A DNA stretch of 64,000 nucleotides. Origin: Kribbella catacumbae DSM 19601. Lineage in GTDB: Bacteria > Actinomycetota > Actinomycetes > Propionibacteriales > Kribbellaceae. Position 1 is the first letter of the stretch; each line of letters begins with the position of its first letter. The position numbers and the translations under genes were made by a program. The notes under the pieces are model-generated. The model was not told where the DNA came from. It ran no database searches and saw only the letters and a program-made list of their open reading frames with translations. The stretch is taken from the NCBI RefSeq assembly GCF_000372465.1, contig NZ_AQUZ01000040.1, positions 1 to 64,000 on the forward strand, read 5' to 3'. Shown here one piece after another: positions 24,802-32,803 of the stretch.

Positions 24802-25490
24802 TCGGGGTCAGGGAGACCCAGTACTGCGCCCAGGCGGATCAACTGGTGGTCCAAGTGGGCGGGGAACTGGGTGACGGTGTTGGTGAACTGGCCGAAGAGT
24901 TCCAGGCTCACCAAGCCGCACAGTGACGAGAAGGCGAGCAGACCGCGGGCGAACACCTCTGGCTTCAGGTCCCCGGGGAACGCTGGCCGGAGCCGGTCGA
25001 GCTCGCGGTGCAGCGCGGCTGTCATCGGCGGGTCGTCGGGTGAAGGCTCGAGGTTTGCCTCGGCGAGCACGGTGAGGAGGAGGATTGGCACCCGGCTCCC
25101 GGCGGCTGTGGTGCGCTCTGGCGGCGCGTGATAGCCGGGAACGGGGCTGCCGTAGAGCAGGGCCCACTCGGCCGGGTTGGCGACCGCCCAGCGGCGTACG
25201 GCGCGGCCTATCGCCAGCCAACGGCGGCCTAGGTCGTCGCGATGGCAACGGGTTTCCGCGGCCTCTACGGCGTCGCCGAAGGCGTTGTAGGACTCTTCGA
25301 TCAGCAACGTGAGCAGGTCGTCGCGACTCGGTACGTAGCGGTAGATCGCCGAGGACACCAGGCCGAGCTCTCTGGCGATCGCCCGCAGGGACAAGCCGGC
25401 GCTGCCCTCGGTCGCGAGCTGCTGATGGGCGTACTGGAGGATGTCGGCCATCGTCTGCCGGTGCTGGCGCTGCCGCGGGGTCTCCGTCAT
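24798..25490 (-). CDS. TetR family transcriptional regulator
   Basis: 230 residues from ATG 25490. The N-terminal HTH reads MADILQYAHQQLATEGSAGL then LGLVSSAIYRYVPSRDDLL, a clear TetR domain, with a ligand-binding C-terminal half containing WALLYGSPVPGYHAP. It overlaps the convergent DUF4913-like gene by 4 bp. It is divergent from the YrdB-like membrane gene, and two matching palindromes lie between them. It most likely represses both genes. Confidence 0.92.
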   Translation of the reverse strand: MTETPRQRQHRQTMADILQYAHQQLATEGSAGLSLRAIARELGLVSSAIYRYVPSRDDLLTLLIEESYNAFGDAVEAAETRCHRDDLGRRWLAIGRAVRRWAVANPAEWALLYGSPVPGYHAPPERTTAAGSRVPILLLTVLAEANLEPSPDDPPMTAALHRELDRLRPAFPGDLKPEVFARGLLAFSSLCGLVSLELFGQFTNTVTQFPAHLDHQLIRLGAVLGLPDPD

Positions 25491-25530
25491 CGCTCCAGTG
25501 TGCCGAAGAGCTGGAGCGCTGGCAACTTTA

Positions 25531-25596
25531 GAGAGCAATGCTCTTGCTTTTCATCGCTTGAAAGCTACACTGACAACAAGAGAGAGCGGTGCTCTC
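25531..25596. promoter_or_regulatory. Paired TetR operators
   Basis: GAGAGC-AAT-GCTCTT at 25531-25545 and GAGAGC-GGT-GCTCTC at 25582-25596 share the same half-sites. The second is a perfect 6-3-6 palindrome and the first has one end mismatch. Their centres are 51 bp apart, about five helical turns, which would suit cooperative binding by the divergent TetR protein. The second site ends 22 bp before the membrane gene ATG. Confidence 0.75.
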
Positions 25597-25618
25597 GCAA
25601 AGCAGGGAGTCGGTGGAG

Positions 25619-25975
25619 ATGTTCGAGATCTGGCGCTGGAGCAACCTGGGCCTGGCCTTCCTGATGGAGCTGGCCGGCCTCGCCATCTACTCCTGGTGGG
25701 GCTGGAACGCGGGTAGCAGTACGGCGCTCCGGCTGGTGCTGGCCATCGGTCTCCCAGTGATCGCAGCGGTTCTCTGGGGCCTCTTCGCTGCCCCTACCTC
25801 GAAGCACGGTGGCCAGATCTTCACGGCAGCCTTCAAGCTTACTTGCTTCGCCCTGGCAGCGCTGGCGGTGTGGAGCCTCGACCACCACGTCCTGGCAGGC
25901 GCCTTCGTCCTGGTGGTGGCGGCCAACGTCCTGATCATCCGCGCAGGTCGGCTCGCCTCCACCACGGAGCACTAG
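25619..25975 (+). CDS. YrdB/DUF2568-like membrane protein
   Basis: 118 residues with four transmembrane segments, opening FEIWRWSNLGLAFLMELAGL and containing GLPVIAAVLWGLFAAPTS and HHVLAGAFVLVVAANVLII. This matches the YrdB-like (DUF2568) family as I know it. The function is unknown; it is often the sole target of an adjacent TetR. The start is ATG 25619 behind GGTGGAG. Confidence 0.8.
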   Translation: MFEIWRWSNLGLAFLMELAGLAIYSWWGWNAGSSTALRLVLAIGLPVIAAVLWGLFAAPTSKHGGQIFTAAFKLTCFALAALAVWSLDHHVLAGAFVLVVAANVLIIRAGRLASTTEH

Positions 25976-25985
25976 TACAGGCGGA

Positions 25986-26555
25986 TCAGTCGCCGATCCC
26001 GAAGTCCCTGAGGGCCTTGGAGTTCTTCTCCTTCTGACGGCGGCGCAGGGGCTTGATGTTCTTGCGGGCAACTGGCGGCTCGTCGGGCCCGTTGCGAACC
26101 GCGTCCGCCGCGGGCGCCTCGGCAGCGACCGCCTCGGCCCGGCTGCGTTGCGCGCGGCCTTCGGCGTAGTTCCAGTTGGCTCGCCGGTCATCGTCGTTTG
26201 CGATGCGGTCGCGGGAGTTCGCTCTCGCCTGGGCGCGGTCGGCGGCCCTCAGGTCGGCATCCGACTGCGCGTCGTCACGGCCCACGGCGCCATCGCGCAG
26301 ATGGGCGGCATGCGCCGAGTCGCCGCGAGCCAGCAGCCGTTCGTCTGCTGCCCTGGCCCGGAGCTGCTGGTGATTCCGCTCGGCCATATCGGCCCGGCGC
26401 ATCGCGTCGGCGAGTTCGGCGTCGTTGAGGTCCCGCTCGCGCCGGAGGTCGCGCAGTTCGCGCTCCTCGCGCGCATCCAGTTCGAGTTCTTCGCGGAGCT
26501 GTTCCTGCTGCTCCTCGTCCTGCTCGTCCGCGATCGCGTCGTCCTTGTCGGCCAT
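25986..26555 (-). CDS. Highly charged coiled-coil protein, unknown
   Basis: 189 residues from ATG 26555, with GGAAGGAG at ideal spacing. Residues 8-60 are almost all Glu, Gln, Arg, Asp and Leu (EEQQEQLREELELDAREER) and should form a long coiled coil. The middle is Asp/Ala/Arg-rich and the end is basic (NIKPLRRRQKEKNSKAL). There is no signal or membrane segment and no recognised family. It may be a scaffold or nucleic-acid-associated protein. It lies between the YrdB-like gene and the MATE exporter gene. Confidence 0.6.
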   Translation of the reverse strand: MADKDDAIADEQDEEQQEQLREELELDAREERELRDLRRERDLNDAELADAMRRADMAERNHQQLRARAADERLLARGDSAHAAHLRDGAVGRDDAQSDADLRAADRAQARANSRDRIANDDDRRANWNYAEGRAQRSRAEAVAAEAPAADAVRNGPDEPPVARKNIKPLRRRQKEKNSKALRDFGIGD

Positions 26556-26621
26556 GCGGCTCCTTCCGCTCGCTCCCACGATGCCGCAAAACCAGGTCAG
26601 CCGCCTAGGTCGCGTGGGTGC

Positions 26622-27947
26622 TCAGCGGGTCGCTCCGGTGACTAGCCAGGCGTCCCGGCGCTCGCGGGTCAGCAAGGTCAGCAGCCGGAGCAGCATGAAC
26701 CCGCCGAAGGCCCACCACAGCGCCACCACTCCGCCGTCAAACCACAGCACGCTGAGCGCCAGCGGTACGTACAGGACCAGCGCGATCACGCCGGCGATCG
26801 CAAGGTAGGGCCCGTCGCCTGCACCGATCAGTACGCCGTCCAGCACGAACACGACCCCGTTGACCGGCTGCCAGAGCGCCGCCACCAGCAGAATCGCGGC
26901 CAGCGTGTGCCGTACCTCGGGGTCGGACGTGAACAACGGGACGTACAGGTCCCGCAGACCCCACAGCGCAAGCCCGCTGACGAAACCCGAGACCAGGCCC
27001 CACCACATCATTCGCCGCGTGATCGCCCGCGTGCCCGCTACGTCGCCCGCGCCGAGCGCCCGGCCGGTCAGTGCCTGCGCGGCGATGGCGATGGCGTCGA
27101 GCGCGAGGGCCAGGAACGACCACAGTGTGAAAGCGACCTGGTGCGCCGCGACGGACGTAGTACCGAGGGAAGTGGCGACGTACGTGGCCAAGACGATCGC
27201 CACTCGCAGTGTGAGCGTGCGTACGACTAGCGGGATCCCGGCTTGTGCCGACGCGAGGATGCCCGGGCGGTCGGGGCGGAGCTTGGCGCCGTCGCGGCGG
27301 GCTCCGCGGACCACTACCCAGACCAGGGCTACGCCGGCTCCTGTTTGGGCGAGCGCTGTGCCCCATGCCGAGCCGGCGATGTCCATGTCGAGTCCGTAGA
27401 CCAGGAGGAGGTTCAGGCCGATGTTGGCGAGGTTGGCCGAGATCGCGACCACCATGGGCGTCTTGGTGTCCTGCAGACCTCGCAGTACGCCGGTAGCCGC
27501 CAGGAGCAGCAACATGGAGGGGATGCCGAGACAGGAGATCCGCAGGTAGGTCACTGCGTACTCCGCGACGTCTGGCGACGGGTCGAACCCAGAGATAGCC
27601 AGTGGCGCGAGCAGTAGGCCGGCAACAGCCAGTACTACGCCCAGCACCAGGGCTAGCCAGAGTCCGTCGATGCCCTGTGTGAGCGCGCCGCGGTGGTCGC
27701 CCGCGCCGATCCGCCGGGCCACCGCGGAGGTGGTGCCGTAGGCGAGGAAGACGCAGATGCCCACGAGGGTCTGCAGGATGGTGCCCGCGACGCCGAGGGC
27801 CGCGAGTTGCGGCGTACCGAGGTGGCCGACGATCGCCGAGTCGGCGAGCAGCATCAGCGGCTCGGACACCAGCGCGAAGAAGGCCGGCACCGCCAGCCGG
27901 AGGATCTCCCGATCCTGCGACCAGCTGGTAATGGGCATAGGCCTCAT
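26622..27947 (-). CDS. MATE family efflux transporter (DinF-like)
   Basis: 441 residues, twelve transmembrane segments, two-fold internal symmetry. REILRLAVPAFFALVSEPLM with LADSAIVGHLGTPQLAALG at the N-terminus and SVAAHQVAFTLWSFLALALD with AIAIAAQALTGRALGAGD in the second half are DinF/MATE signatures. These proteins export drugs or oxidised compounds using H+ or Na+. ATG 27947 or 27938 could start the protein. The open frame upstream crosses the dnaB promoter and is not coding. Confidence 0.9.
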   Translation of the reverse strand: MRPMPITSWSQDREILRLAVPAFFALVSEPLMLLADSAIVGHLGTPQLAALGVAGTILQTLVGICVFLAYGTTSAVARRIGAGDHRGALTQGIDGLWLALVLGVVLAVAGLLLAPLAISGFDPSPDVAEYAVTYLRISCLGIPSMLLLLAATGVLRGLQDTKTPMVVAISANLANIGLNLLLVYGLDMDIAGSAWGTALAQTGAGVALVWVVVRGARRDGAKLRPDRPGILASAQAGIPLVVRTLTLRVAIVLATYVATSLGTTSVAAHQVAFTLWSFLALALDAIAIAAQALTGRALGAGDVAGTRAITRRMMWWGLVSGFVSGLALWGLRDLYVPLFTSDPEVRHTLAAILLVAALWQPVNGVVFVLDGVLIGAGDGPYLAIAGVIALVLYVPLALSVLWFDGGVVALWWAFGGFMLLRLLTLLTRERRDAWLVTGATR

Positions 27948-28030
27948 TGTGCCTGGCCACGCCTGGGGCCCATCCCCGGGGAAGGAATCGAACACGGCAT
28001 CGGACCTGTGGGTATCGGATCTTTTTCTCC

Positions 28031-28167
28031 TCCACAGTGTGGGGAAGAAGAAACCGCAGGTCAGGCCCCAGTTGTGGATCTCTGTCCCCAGATATCCACA
28101 GGGATATACCCAACCTGTGCACACCCGTTCCCGGGGTTTCCCACAGGTCTTCCACAGGGGGTGTGGA
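28031..28167. promoter_or_regulatory. Cluster of DnaA-box-like sequences upstream of dnaB
   Basis: Five TCCACA or TGTGGA hexamers lie at 28031, 28073, 28095, 28151 and 28162. The best is ATATCCACA at 28092-28100, one base from the DnaA consensus TTATCCACA. They occupy the 423-bp gap between the MATE and dnaB genes (27948-28370), which has no other gene. They may allow DnaA control of dnaB or titrate DnaA. The remainder of the gap shows no other clear element. Confidence 0.45.
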
Positions 28168-28370
28168 CGACCGGCTACCGGGGTTCGCGCTAACCGGCGT
28201 ACGGTCGCGTGACTGACACCGTCCGCCCGCAGTCTCGGGGGCGAGTCCGCCTGCGGATGCTGCCAGCGAAAACTGTCCGAAGCGTTCGTTACGGTTCGAT
28301 CAGGTGTTCGATTAGCGTTGGTTTTCTGGGTACGGTTGTCGGTGCGGGTCGGGACGAGGAGGTCGGACGA

Positions 28371-31037
28371 GTGAGCGTTGCGGAGTTCCGCGGGGGGCCG
28401 GGCGGCGGGAACGAAGAGCGCAACCCGGAGATGGGCTTCGACCGCACCCCGCCTCAGGATCTCGCCGCCGAGCAGTGCGTGCTCGGCGCGATGATGCTCA
28501 GCAAGGACGCGATCGCCGACGTCATCGAGACGTTGCGCGGCACGGACTTCTACCGGCCGGCCCACGAGATCGTCTTCGACGCGGTCACCGACCTGTACGC
28601 CCGGGGTGAGCCCGCCGACGCGATCACCGTCGCCGCCGAGCTGGCCAAGCGCGGCGAGATGGCCCGGATCGGCGGCGCGCCGTACGTGCACACCCTGGTC
28701 GCCTCGGTGCCGCTCGCGGCCAACGCCGGCTACTACGCCCACATCGTCCGGGAGAAGGCGATCCTGCGCCGCCTGGTCGAGGCCGGCACCAAGATCGTCC
28801 AGATCGGCTACGCCGGCGAGGGCGAGGTCGACGACGTCGTCGACCAGGCCCAGGCGGAGATCTACTCGGTCACCGAGAAGCGCACCACCGAGGACTACGC
28901 CCCCCTGAAAGACATCATGGAGGGCGCCCTCGACGAGATCGAAGCCATCGACTCCCGCGGCGACGCCATGGTCGGCGTCCCCACCGGCTTCACCGACCTC
29001 GACGAACTCACCAACGGCCTCCACCCCGGCCAAATGATCATCGTCGCGGCCCGCCCAGCCATGGGAAAATCGACGCTGGGGTTGGATTTTGCTCGGTCGG
29101 CGTCGATCAAGCATGGGTTGACTTCGTGTGTGTTCTCGCTGGAGATGAGCCGTAACGAGATCACCATGCGGTTGCTCTCGGCGGAGGCGAAGGTGCCGCT
29201 GCATCACATGCGCAACGGCAAGATGACCGACGAGGACTGGGCCCGGCTGGCCCGCAAGATGGGCGAGGTGTCCGAGGCGCCGCTGTTCATCGACGACTCG
29301 CCGAACCTCACCATGATGGAGATCCGCGCCAAGGCCAGGCGCCTCAAGCAGCGTCACGACCTCAAGCTGATCGTCATCGACTACCTGCAGCTGATGACGT
29401 CGGGCAAGAAGGTCGAGTCCCGCCAGCTCGAGGTCTCCGAGTTCTCCCGCTCCATCAAGCTCCTCGCCAAGGAACTCGAACTCCCCGTCATCGCCATCTG
29501 CCAGCTGAACCGAGGCTCCGAACAACGCTCCGACAAACGCCCGATGGCTTCAGACCTCCGCGAATCGGGTTGCCTGACCGCGGATACCCGGCTGATGCGA
29601 GCAGACACAGGCGCTGAGATCTCGCTCGGTGAGCTGCTCGCGGCGGACGCCCGGGACATCCCGGTCTGGTCGCTCGACGATCGCCTCAAGCTGGTACCGC
29701 GGACGATGACTCATGTCTTCCCGAGTGGCGTGAAGGAGGTCTTCCGGCTGAAGCTCGCCTCCGGCCGGGAGATCAAGGCGACGGCAAACCACCCCTTCCT
29801 CACGTACGGCGGATGGAAGCCGCTGAGCGAACTGACGCCGAGCACCCGGCTTGGCACGCTCCGGCATGTGCCGCCACCGCTCGACGTCAAGCCGTGGGAC
29901 GACGACGAGGTCACCCTGCTGGCCCACCTGCTCGGCGACGGCTCCTTCGTGAAGCGTCAGCCGATCCGGTACGCGAGCATCGACGAGGAGAATCTGTCCG
30001 CTGTCGGTGAGGCGGCTCGTCGGCGCTTCGGCATCACCCCGATCCGTGACGAGTACGCCGCCGCCCGGGTGATCACCCTTCGCCTTCCGGCGCCGTACCG
30101 GCTGGCCCGCGGCAAGCGGAACCCGATCGCAGCCTGGCTCGACGGGATGGGTCTCTTCGGCCTGCGCAGCCACGAGAAGTTCATTCCCGAAGGGGTCTTC
30201 GGTCTGCCGAAGGAGCAGGTCGGTGCTTTCATCCGCCACCTCTGGGCCACCGACGGCTCAGTCCGCTGGGATGAGAAGAACCGCCAGGGCCGGATCTACT
30301 ACGCCTCGACCAGTCGCCGCTTGGTCGACGATCTGGCCAGGTTGCTGCTGCGGTACAACATCTTCAGCAGGATCAAGGTCGCCAAGAAGGCCGGCTACCG
30401 CGACTCGTACCACCTCCACCTGTACGGCGTGGAGAACCAGTTGCGCTTCTGCGACGAGATCGGCGTCCACGGCTTGCGTGGGCTCAAGGCGATGGAGGTC
30501 GCCACCGCGCTCCGCGACGTGCGCGGCAACACCAACCTCGACACTATTCCGCAGCAGGTCTGGTCGCAGGTCCGTCACGTGCTGACCGAGCAGAACATGC
30601 CGCACCGCGCCTTCGCTGCCGCGATGGGGACCCAATTCTGTGGGTCCACGATGTGGAAGCACGCGCCCAGCCGGCAACGCCTCGCCAAGGTCGCAGATGT
30701 CTTGGGCAACGCTGAACTGGAGATCCTCGCCACCAACGACATCTTCTGGGACACCGTCACCTCGATCGAAAGCCTCGGCGACCAAGAGGTCTACGACGCC
30801 ACTGTCATGGGCACCCACAACTTCGTTGCCGAGGGCATCGCCACGCACAACTCGCTGGAACAAGATGCCGACGTTGTCATCCTGCTTCACCGCGAAGACG
30901 CCTACGAGCGCGAATCCACCCGCCCCGGCGAAGCCGACTTCATCGTTGCCAAGCACCGCAACGGCCCCACCGCTGACATCGTCGTGGCCTTCCAAGGCCA
31001 CTACTCCCGCTTCGTAGACATGGCCCACGACGGCTGA
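28371..31037 (+). CDS. dnaB: Replicative DNA helicase DnaB precursor with intein
   Basis: An 888-residue precursor: N-extein 1-400, intein 401-827, then the C-extein from SLEQDADVVILLHR. The mature length is 461, normal for DnaB. The N-terminal domain begins FDRTPPQDLAAEQCVLGAMM. The RecA-like motor has Walker A PAMGKST (Lys233) and KLIVIDYLQLM. DnaB unwinds DNA at the replication fork. The GTG at 28371 follows GAGGAGG by 8 bases; upstream in-frame ATG codons lack sites. Codon choice changes sharply for about 100 bases directly after the Walker A Lys. Confidence 0.96.
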   Translation: MSVAEFRGGPGGGNEERNPEMGFDRTPPQDLAAEQCVLGAMMLSKDAIADVIETLRGTDFYRPAHEIVFDAVTDLYARGEPADAITVAAELAKRGEMARIGGAPYVHTLVASVPLAANAGYYAHIVREKAILRRLVEAGTKIVQIGYAGEGEVDDVVDQAQAEIYSVTEKRTTEDYAPLKDIMEGALDEIEAIDSRGDAMVGVPTGFTDLDELTNGLHPGQMIIVAARPAMGKSTLGLDFARSASIKHGLTSCVFSLEMSRNEITMRLLSAEAKVPLHHMRNGKMTDEDWARLARKMGEVSEAPLFIDDSPNLTMMEIRAKARRLKQRHDLKLIVIDYLQLMTSGKKVESRQLEVSEFSRSIKLLAKELELPVIAICQLNRGSEQRSDKRPMASDLRESGCLTADTRLMRADTGAEISLGELLAADARDIPVWSLDDRLKLVPRTMTHVFPSGVKEVFRLKLASGREIKATANHPFLTYGGWKPLSELTPSTRLGTLRHVPPPLDVKPWDDDEVTLLAHLLGDGSFVKRQPIRYASIDEENLSAVGEAARRRFGITPIRDEYAAARVITLRLPAPYRLARGKRNPIAAWLDGMGLFGLRSHEKFIPEGVFGLPKEQVGAFIRHLWATDGSVRWDEKNRQGRIYYASTSRRLVDDLARLLLRYNIFSRIKVAKKAGYRDSYHLHLYGVENQLRFCDEIGVHGLRGLKAMEVATALRDVRGNTNLDTIPQQVWSQVRHVLTEQNMPHRAFAAAMGTQFCGSTMWKHAPSRQRLAKVADVLGNAELEILATNDIFWDTVTSIESLGDQEVYDATVMGTHNFVAEGIATHNSLEQDADVVILLHREDAYERESTRPGEADFIVAKHRNGPTADIVVAFQGHYSRFVDMAHDG
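29571..30851 (+). other. Class 1 intein in DnaB at the DLRESG/S site
   Basis: A 427-residue intein. It starts with Cys1 (CLTADTRLMRADTG) after DLRESG and ends GIATHN before Ser+1. Block B KATANHPF holds the Thr-x-x-His set, and block F VYDATVMGTHNF has Asp at position 4, so this is an ordinary class 1 intein. A LAGLIDADG endonuclease is present with LLAHLLGDGS (Asp123) and RHLWATDGS (Asp228). The site, just before SLEQDAD, is the known second DnaB intein site and not the P-loop site. Confidence 0.95.
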
Positions 31038-31060
31038 CGGAAGTCATCACGGCCTCTGGG

Positions 31061-31699
31061 TCAGGAGGCCGGGGAGGTCCAGCGGTTGGCTGAGATGGAT
31101 TCTTGGGCCAGGAGGCGGAGGCTGGAGATGAGGGTTTCGCCGAGGATGGTGCCGATGATGACGCTTTCGGCTATTTGGTCGGGGGTTGTGCGGGAGGTGA
31201 CCGCGGCGATCTCCAGGGCGGTGAACTTCTCGACTGCGGCGGCGTAGGAGTCGAGGAAGCCGACCAGGTGGTCCTGTTGCAGGGTGCGGAGGGCGGCGAT
31301 CGTATCGATCAGGGTGTTGAGGGCGGGGGCGTCGGGCTCTACCGTCCAGCCGCGGGACTTGAGTAAGGTGTCGACCTGAGCGGTCGCGGCTTCCCTCGCG
31401 TCTGAGGTTGAGGTGAGTTGCCGTTGCGGGGTGATCGCGCGGTGGGCGCGGCCGATCTGGTCGTGCAGGGACATGGTGTCCGAGTCCAGTCCCTCCAGTA
31501 CCTCCTTCACGCGCGCGACCGGGACCTGCGCGAGGTCGACGAGCGCACGGATCAGCCGCAGCCGGCGCAGGTGGGTGTCGCTGTAGCTCGCCTGGTTCGG
31601 GCTGGTCAGCTCGCCCGGGGGCAGCAGGTTCTCCCGGAGGTAGTACTTGATCGTCGGCACCGGCACTCCGGAGATCCGGCTCAGTTCGGCGATCCGCAT
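31061..31699 (-). CDS. MerR family transcriptional regulator
   Basis: 212 residues from ATG 31699. MRIAELSRISGVPVPTIKYY and LRENLLPPGE, then SYSDTHLRRLRLIRAL, are the MerR winged-helix signature. The C-terminal 120 residues are helical and resemble effector domains of the MerR regulators with a long C-terminus. It is divergent from the DoxX-like gene across an inverted repeat within a MerR-type promoter. It has no Cys residues for metal sensing. Confidence 0.9.
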   Translation of the reverse strand: MRIAELSRISGVPVPTIKYYLRENLLPPGELTSPNQASYSDTHLRRLRLIRALVDLAQVPVARVKEVLEGLDSDTMSLHDQIGRAHRAITPQRQLTSTSDAREAATAQVDTLLKSRGWTVEPDAPALNTLIDTIAALRTLQQDHLVGFLDSYAAAVEKFTALEIAAVTSRTTPDQIAESVIIGTILGETLISSLRLLAQESISANRWTSPAS

Positions 31700-31717
31700 A
31701 AGGCCCTTGCCTTCCCC

Positions 31718-31770
31718 TTGACTGTGATGGATAGTATCAGTATCCATAAGCGGATACCTCAACTATCCAT
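31718..31770. promoter_or_regulatory. MerR-type promoter and ATGGATA/TATCCAT operator
   Basis: TTGACT at 31718-31723 is a good -35. ATGGATA (31727-31733) and TATCCAT (31741-31747) form a perfect 7-bp inverted repeat with a 7-bp spacer right after it. A third TATCCAT half-site is at 31764-31770, near the DoxX-like gene ribosome site. Binding by the divergent MerR protein is the natural reading. Confidence 0.65.
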
Positions 31771-31785
31771 GTAAGGAGAGCAAGC

Positions 31786-32379
31786 ATGCTCCTCGACATC
31801 GTGCTGATCGCGGCGACGCTGGCCTTCCGTGCGCTCGGCGCGCTCGGCGTACGCCGGTTCGCCAGCTGGCCAGTCAGCGCCGCGCACGCGATGGCGGTCA
31901 TGCTGGTGATGACCGGCAGCGCGCACTTCGTTCCGGCGAGCGTCACGGTGATGCCGAACCACGCGGACCTGGTCCGGATGGTGCCGCCATTCCTGCCGTT
32001 CGCGGACGCGGTGATCTACCTGACCGGCGTGCTGGAACTGCTCGGTGCGCTCGGACTGGTGCTGACGGCAACGAGGTGGGCAGCCGGCATGGCACTCGCC
32101 GCCCTGTTCGTGACGTTGCTACCGGCAAATATCTACGCGGCGCTCGCCGACGTGGCGTTCGCGACTGGCGAGCCGGCTACCCCGCTCTGGCAGCGCATCC
32201 CCGAGCAGATCCTGTACGTCGGTGTCGTGCTCTGGGCAGCCCGCTCGGCCGACAGCACCCCGGTACGCCGGCTGCTCACATCGCTCCGCCGCACCCCCTC
32301 CGCCCAGGCCCAGCTCACCCAAGCCCAGTCGGCGGCGGAGACCGCAGTACCTGCCGACGCCGCAGTCACCAACCACTGA
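31786..32379 (+). CDS. DoxX-like membrane protein
   Basis: 197 residues with four to five transmembrane helices. AMAVMLVMTGSAHFVP, MVPPFLPFADAVIYLTGVLE and LLGALGLVLTATRWAAGMAL are the DoxX/SURF4-like pattern. The 35-residue C-terminal tail is Ala/Gln/Thr-rich and probably cytoplasmic. The ATG at 31786 has AAGGAGAG upstream. It is followed 13 bp later by another membrane gene. Both are likely under MerR control. Confidence 0.8.
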   Translation: MLLDIVLIAATLAFRALGALGVRRFASWPVSAAHAMAVMLVMTGSAHFVPASVTVMPNHADLVRMVPPFLPFADAVIYLTGVLELLGALGLVLTATRWAAGMALAALFVTLLPANIYAALADVAFATGEPATPLWQRIPEQILYVGVVLWAARSADSTPVRRLLTSLRRTPSAQAQLTQAQSAAETAVPADAAVTNH

Positions 32380-32392
32380 AGGAGCAACACCC

Positions 32393-32800
32393 ATGGAACT
32401 GAGCGACCCGTCCCGGATCATCGCCGGAGCGATCCTGCTCACCATCGTCACGATCCAGGTCGGCGGCTGGTTCATGACCAAGATCGTCCGCGGCGACGTG
32501 CCGATGACGGACTTCCAGAAGTCGTTCGCCCGAGCCGGTCACGGTCATGCCGGCGTGCTAGTCATCCTGAGCCTGGTCGGACTCCTGTACGTCGACTCGA
32601 CCAGCCTGTCCGGCTTCTTCCTCTGGCTCGGCCGACTCGGCATCCCGGTCGCGGCGATCCTGATGTCGGGCGGCTTCTTCGCCTCGTCGGCAGGCAAGGA
32701 CCGCACCCAGCCGAACCAGTTCATCTGGATCCTCTGGATTGGCGCCCTCTCCCTGGCAGCCGGCGTCCTGACCCTCGGCATCGGCCTGATCACCGCCTGA
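32393..32800 (+). CDS. Four-helix membrane protein, unknown
   Basis: 135 residues from ATG 32393 behind AAGGAG. Four transmembrane segments start IIAGAILLTIVTIQVGGWFM, then a soluble VRGDVPMTDFQKSFARAGHG loop followed by HAGVLVILSLVGLLYVD. The AGHGHAG His pair at a membrane boundary is notable. No family is recognised. It is in an operon with the DoxX-like gene. Confidence 0.7.
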   Translation: MELSDPSRIIAGAILLTIVTIQVGGWFMTKIVRGDVPMTDFQKSFARAGHGHAGVLVILSLVGLLYVDSTSLSGFFLWLGRLGIPVAAILMSGGFFASSAGKDRTQPNQFIWILWIGALSLAAGVLTLGIGLITA

Positions 32801-32803
32801 CCC

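Noticed and set aside
27948..29525. Minus-strand frame extending the MATE gene upstream
   Set aside because: It crosses the dnaB promoter and the dnaB 5' coding region; the MATE protein begins at its usual REILRLAVPAF segment.
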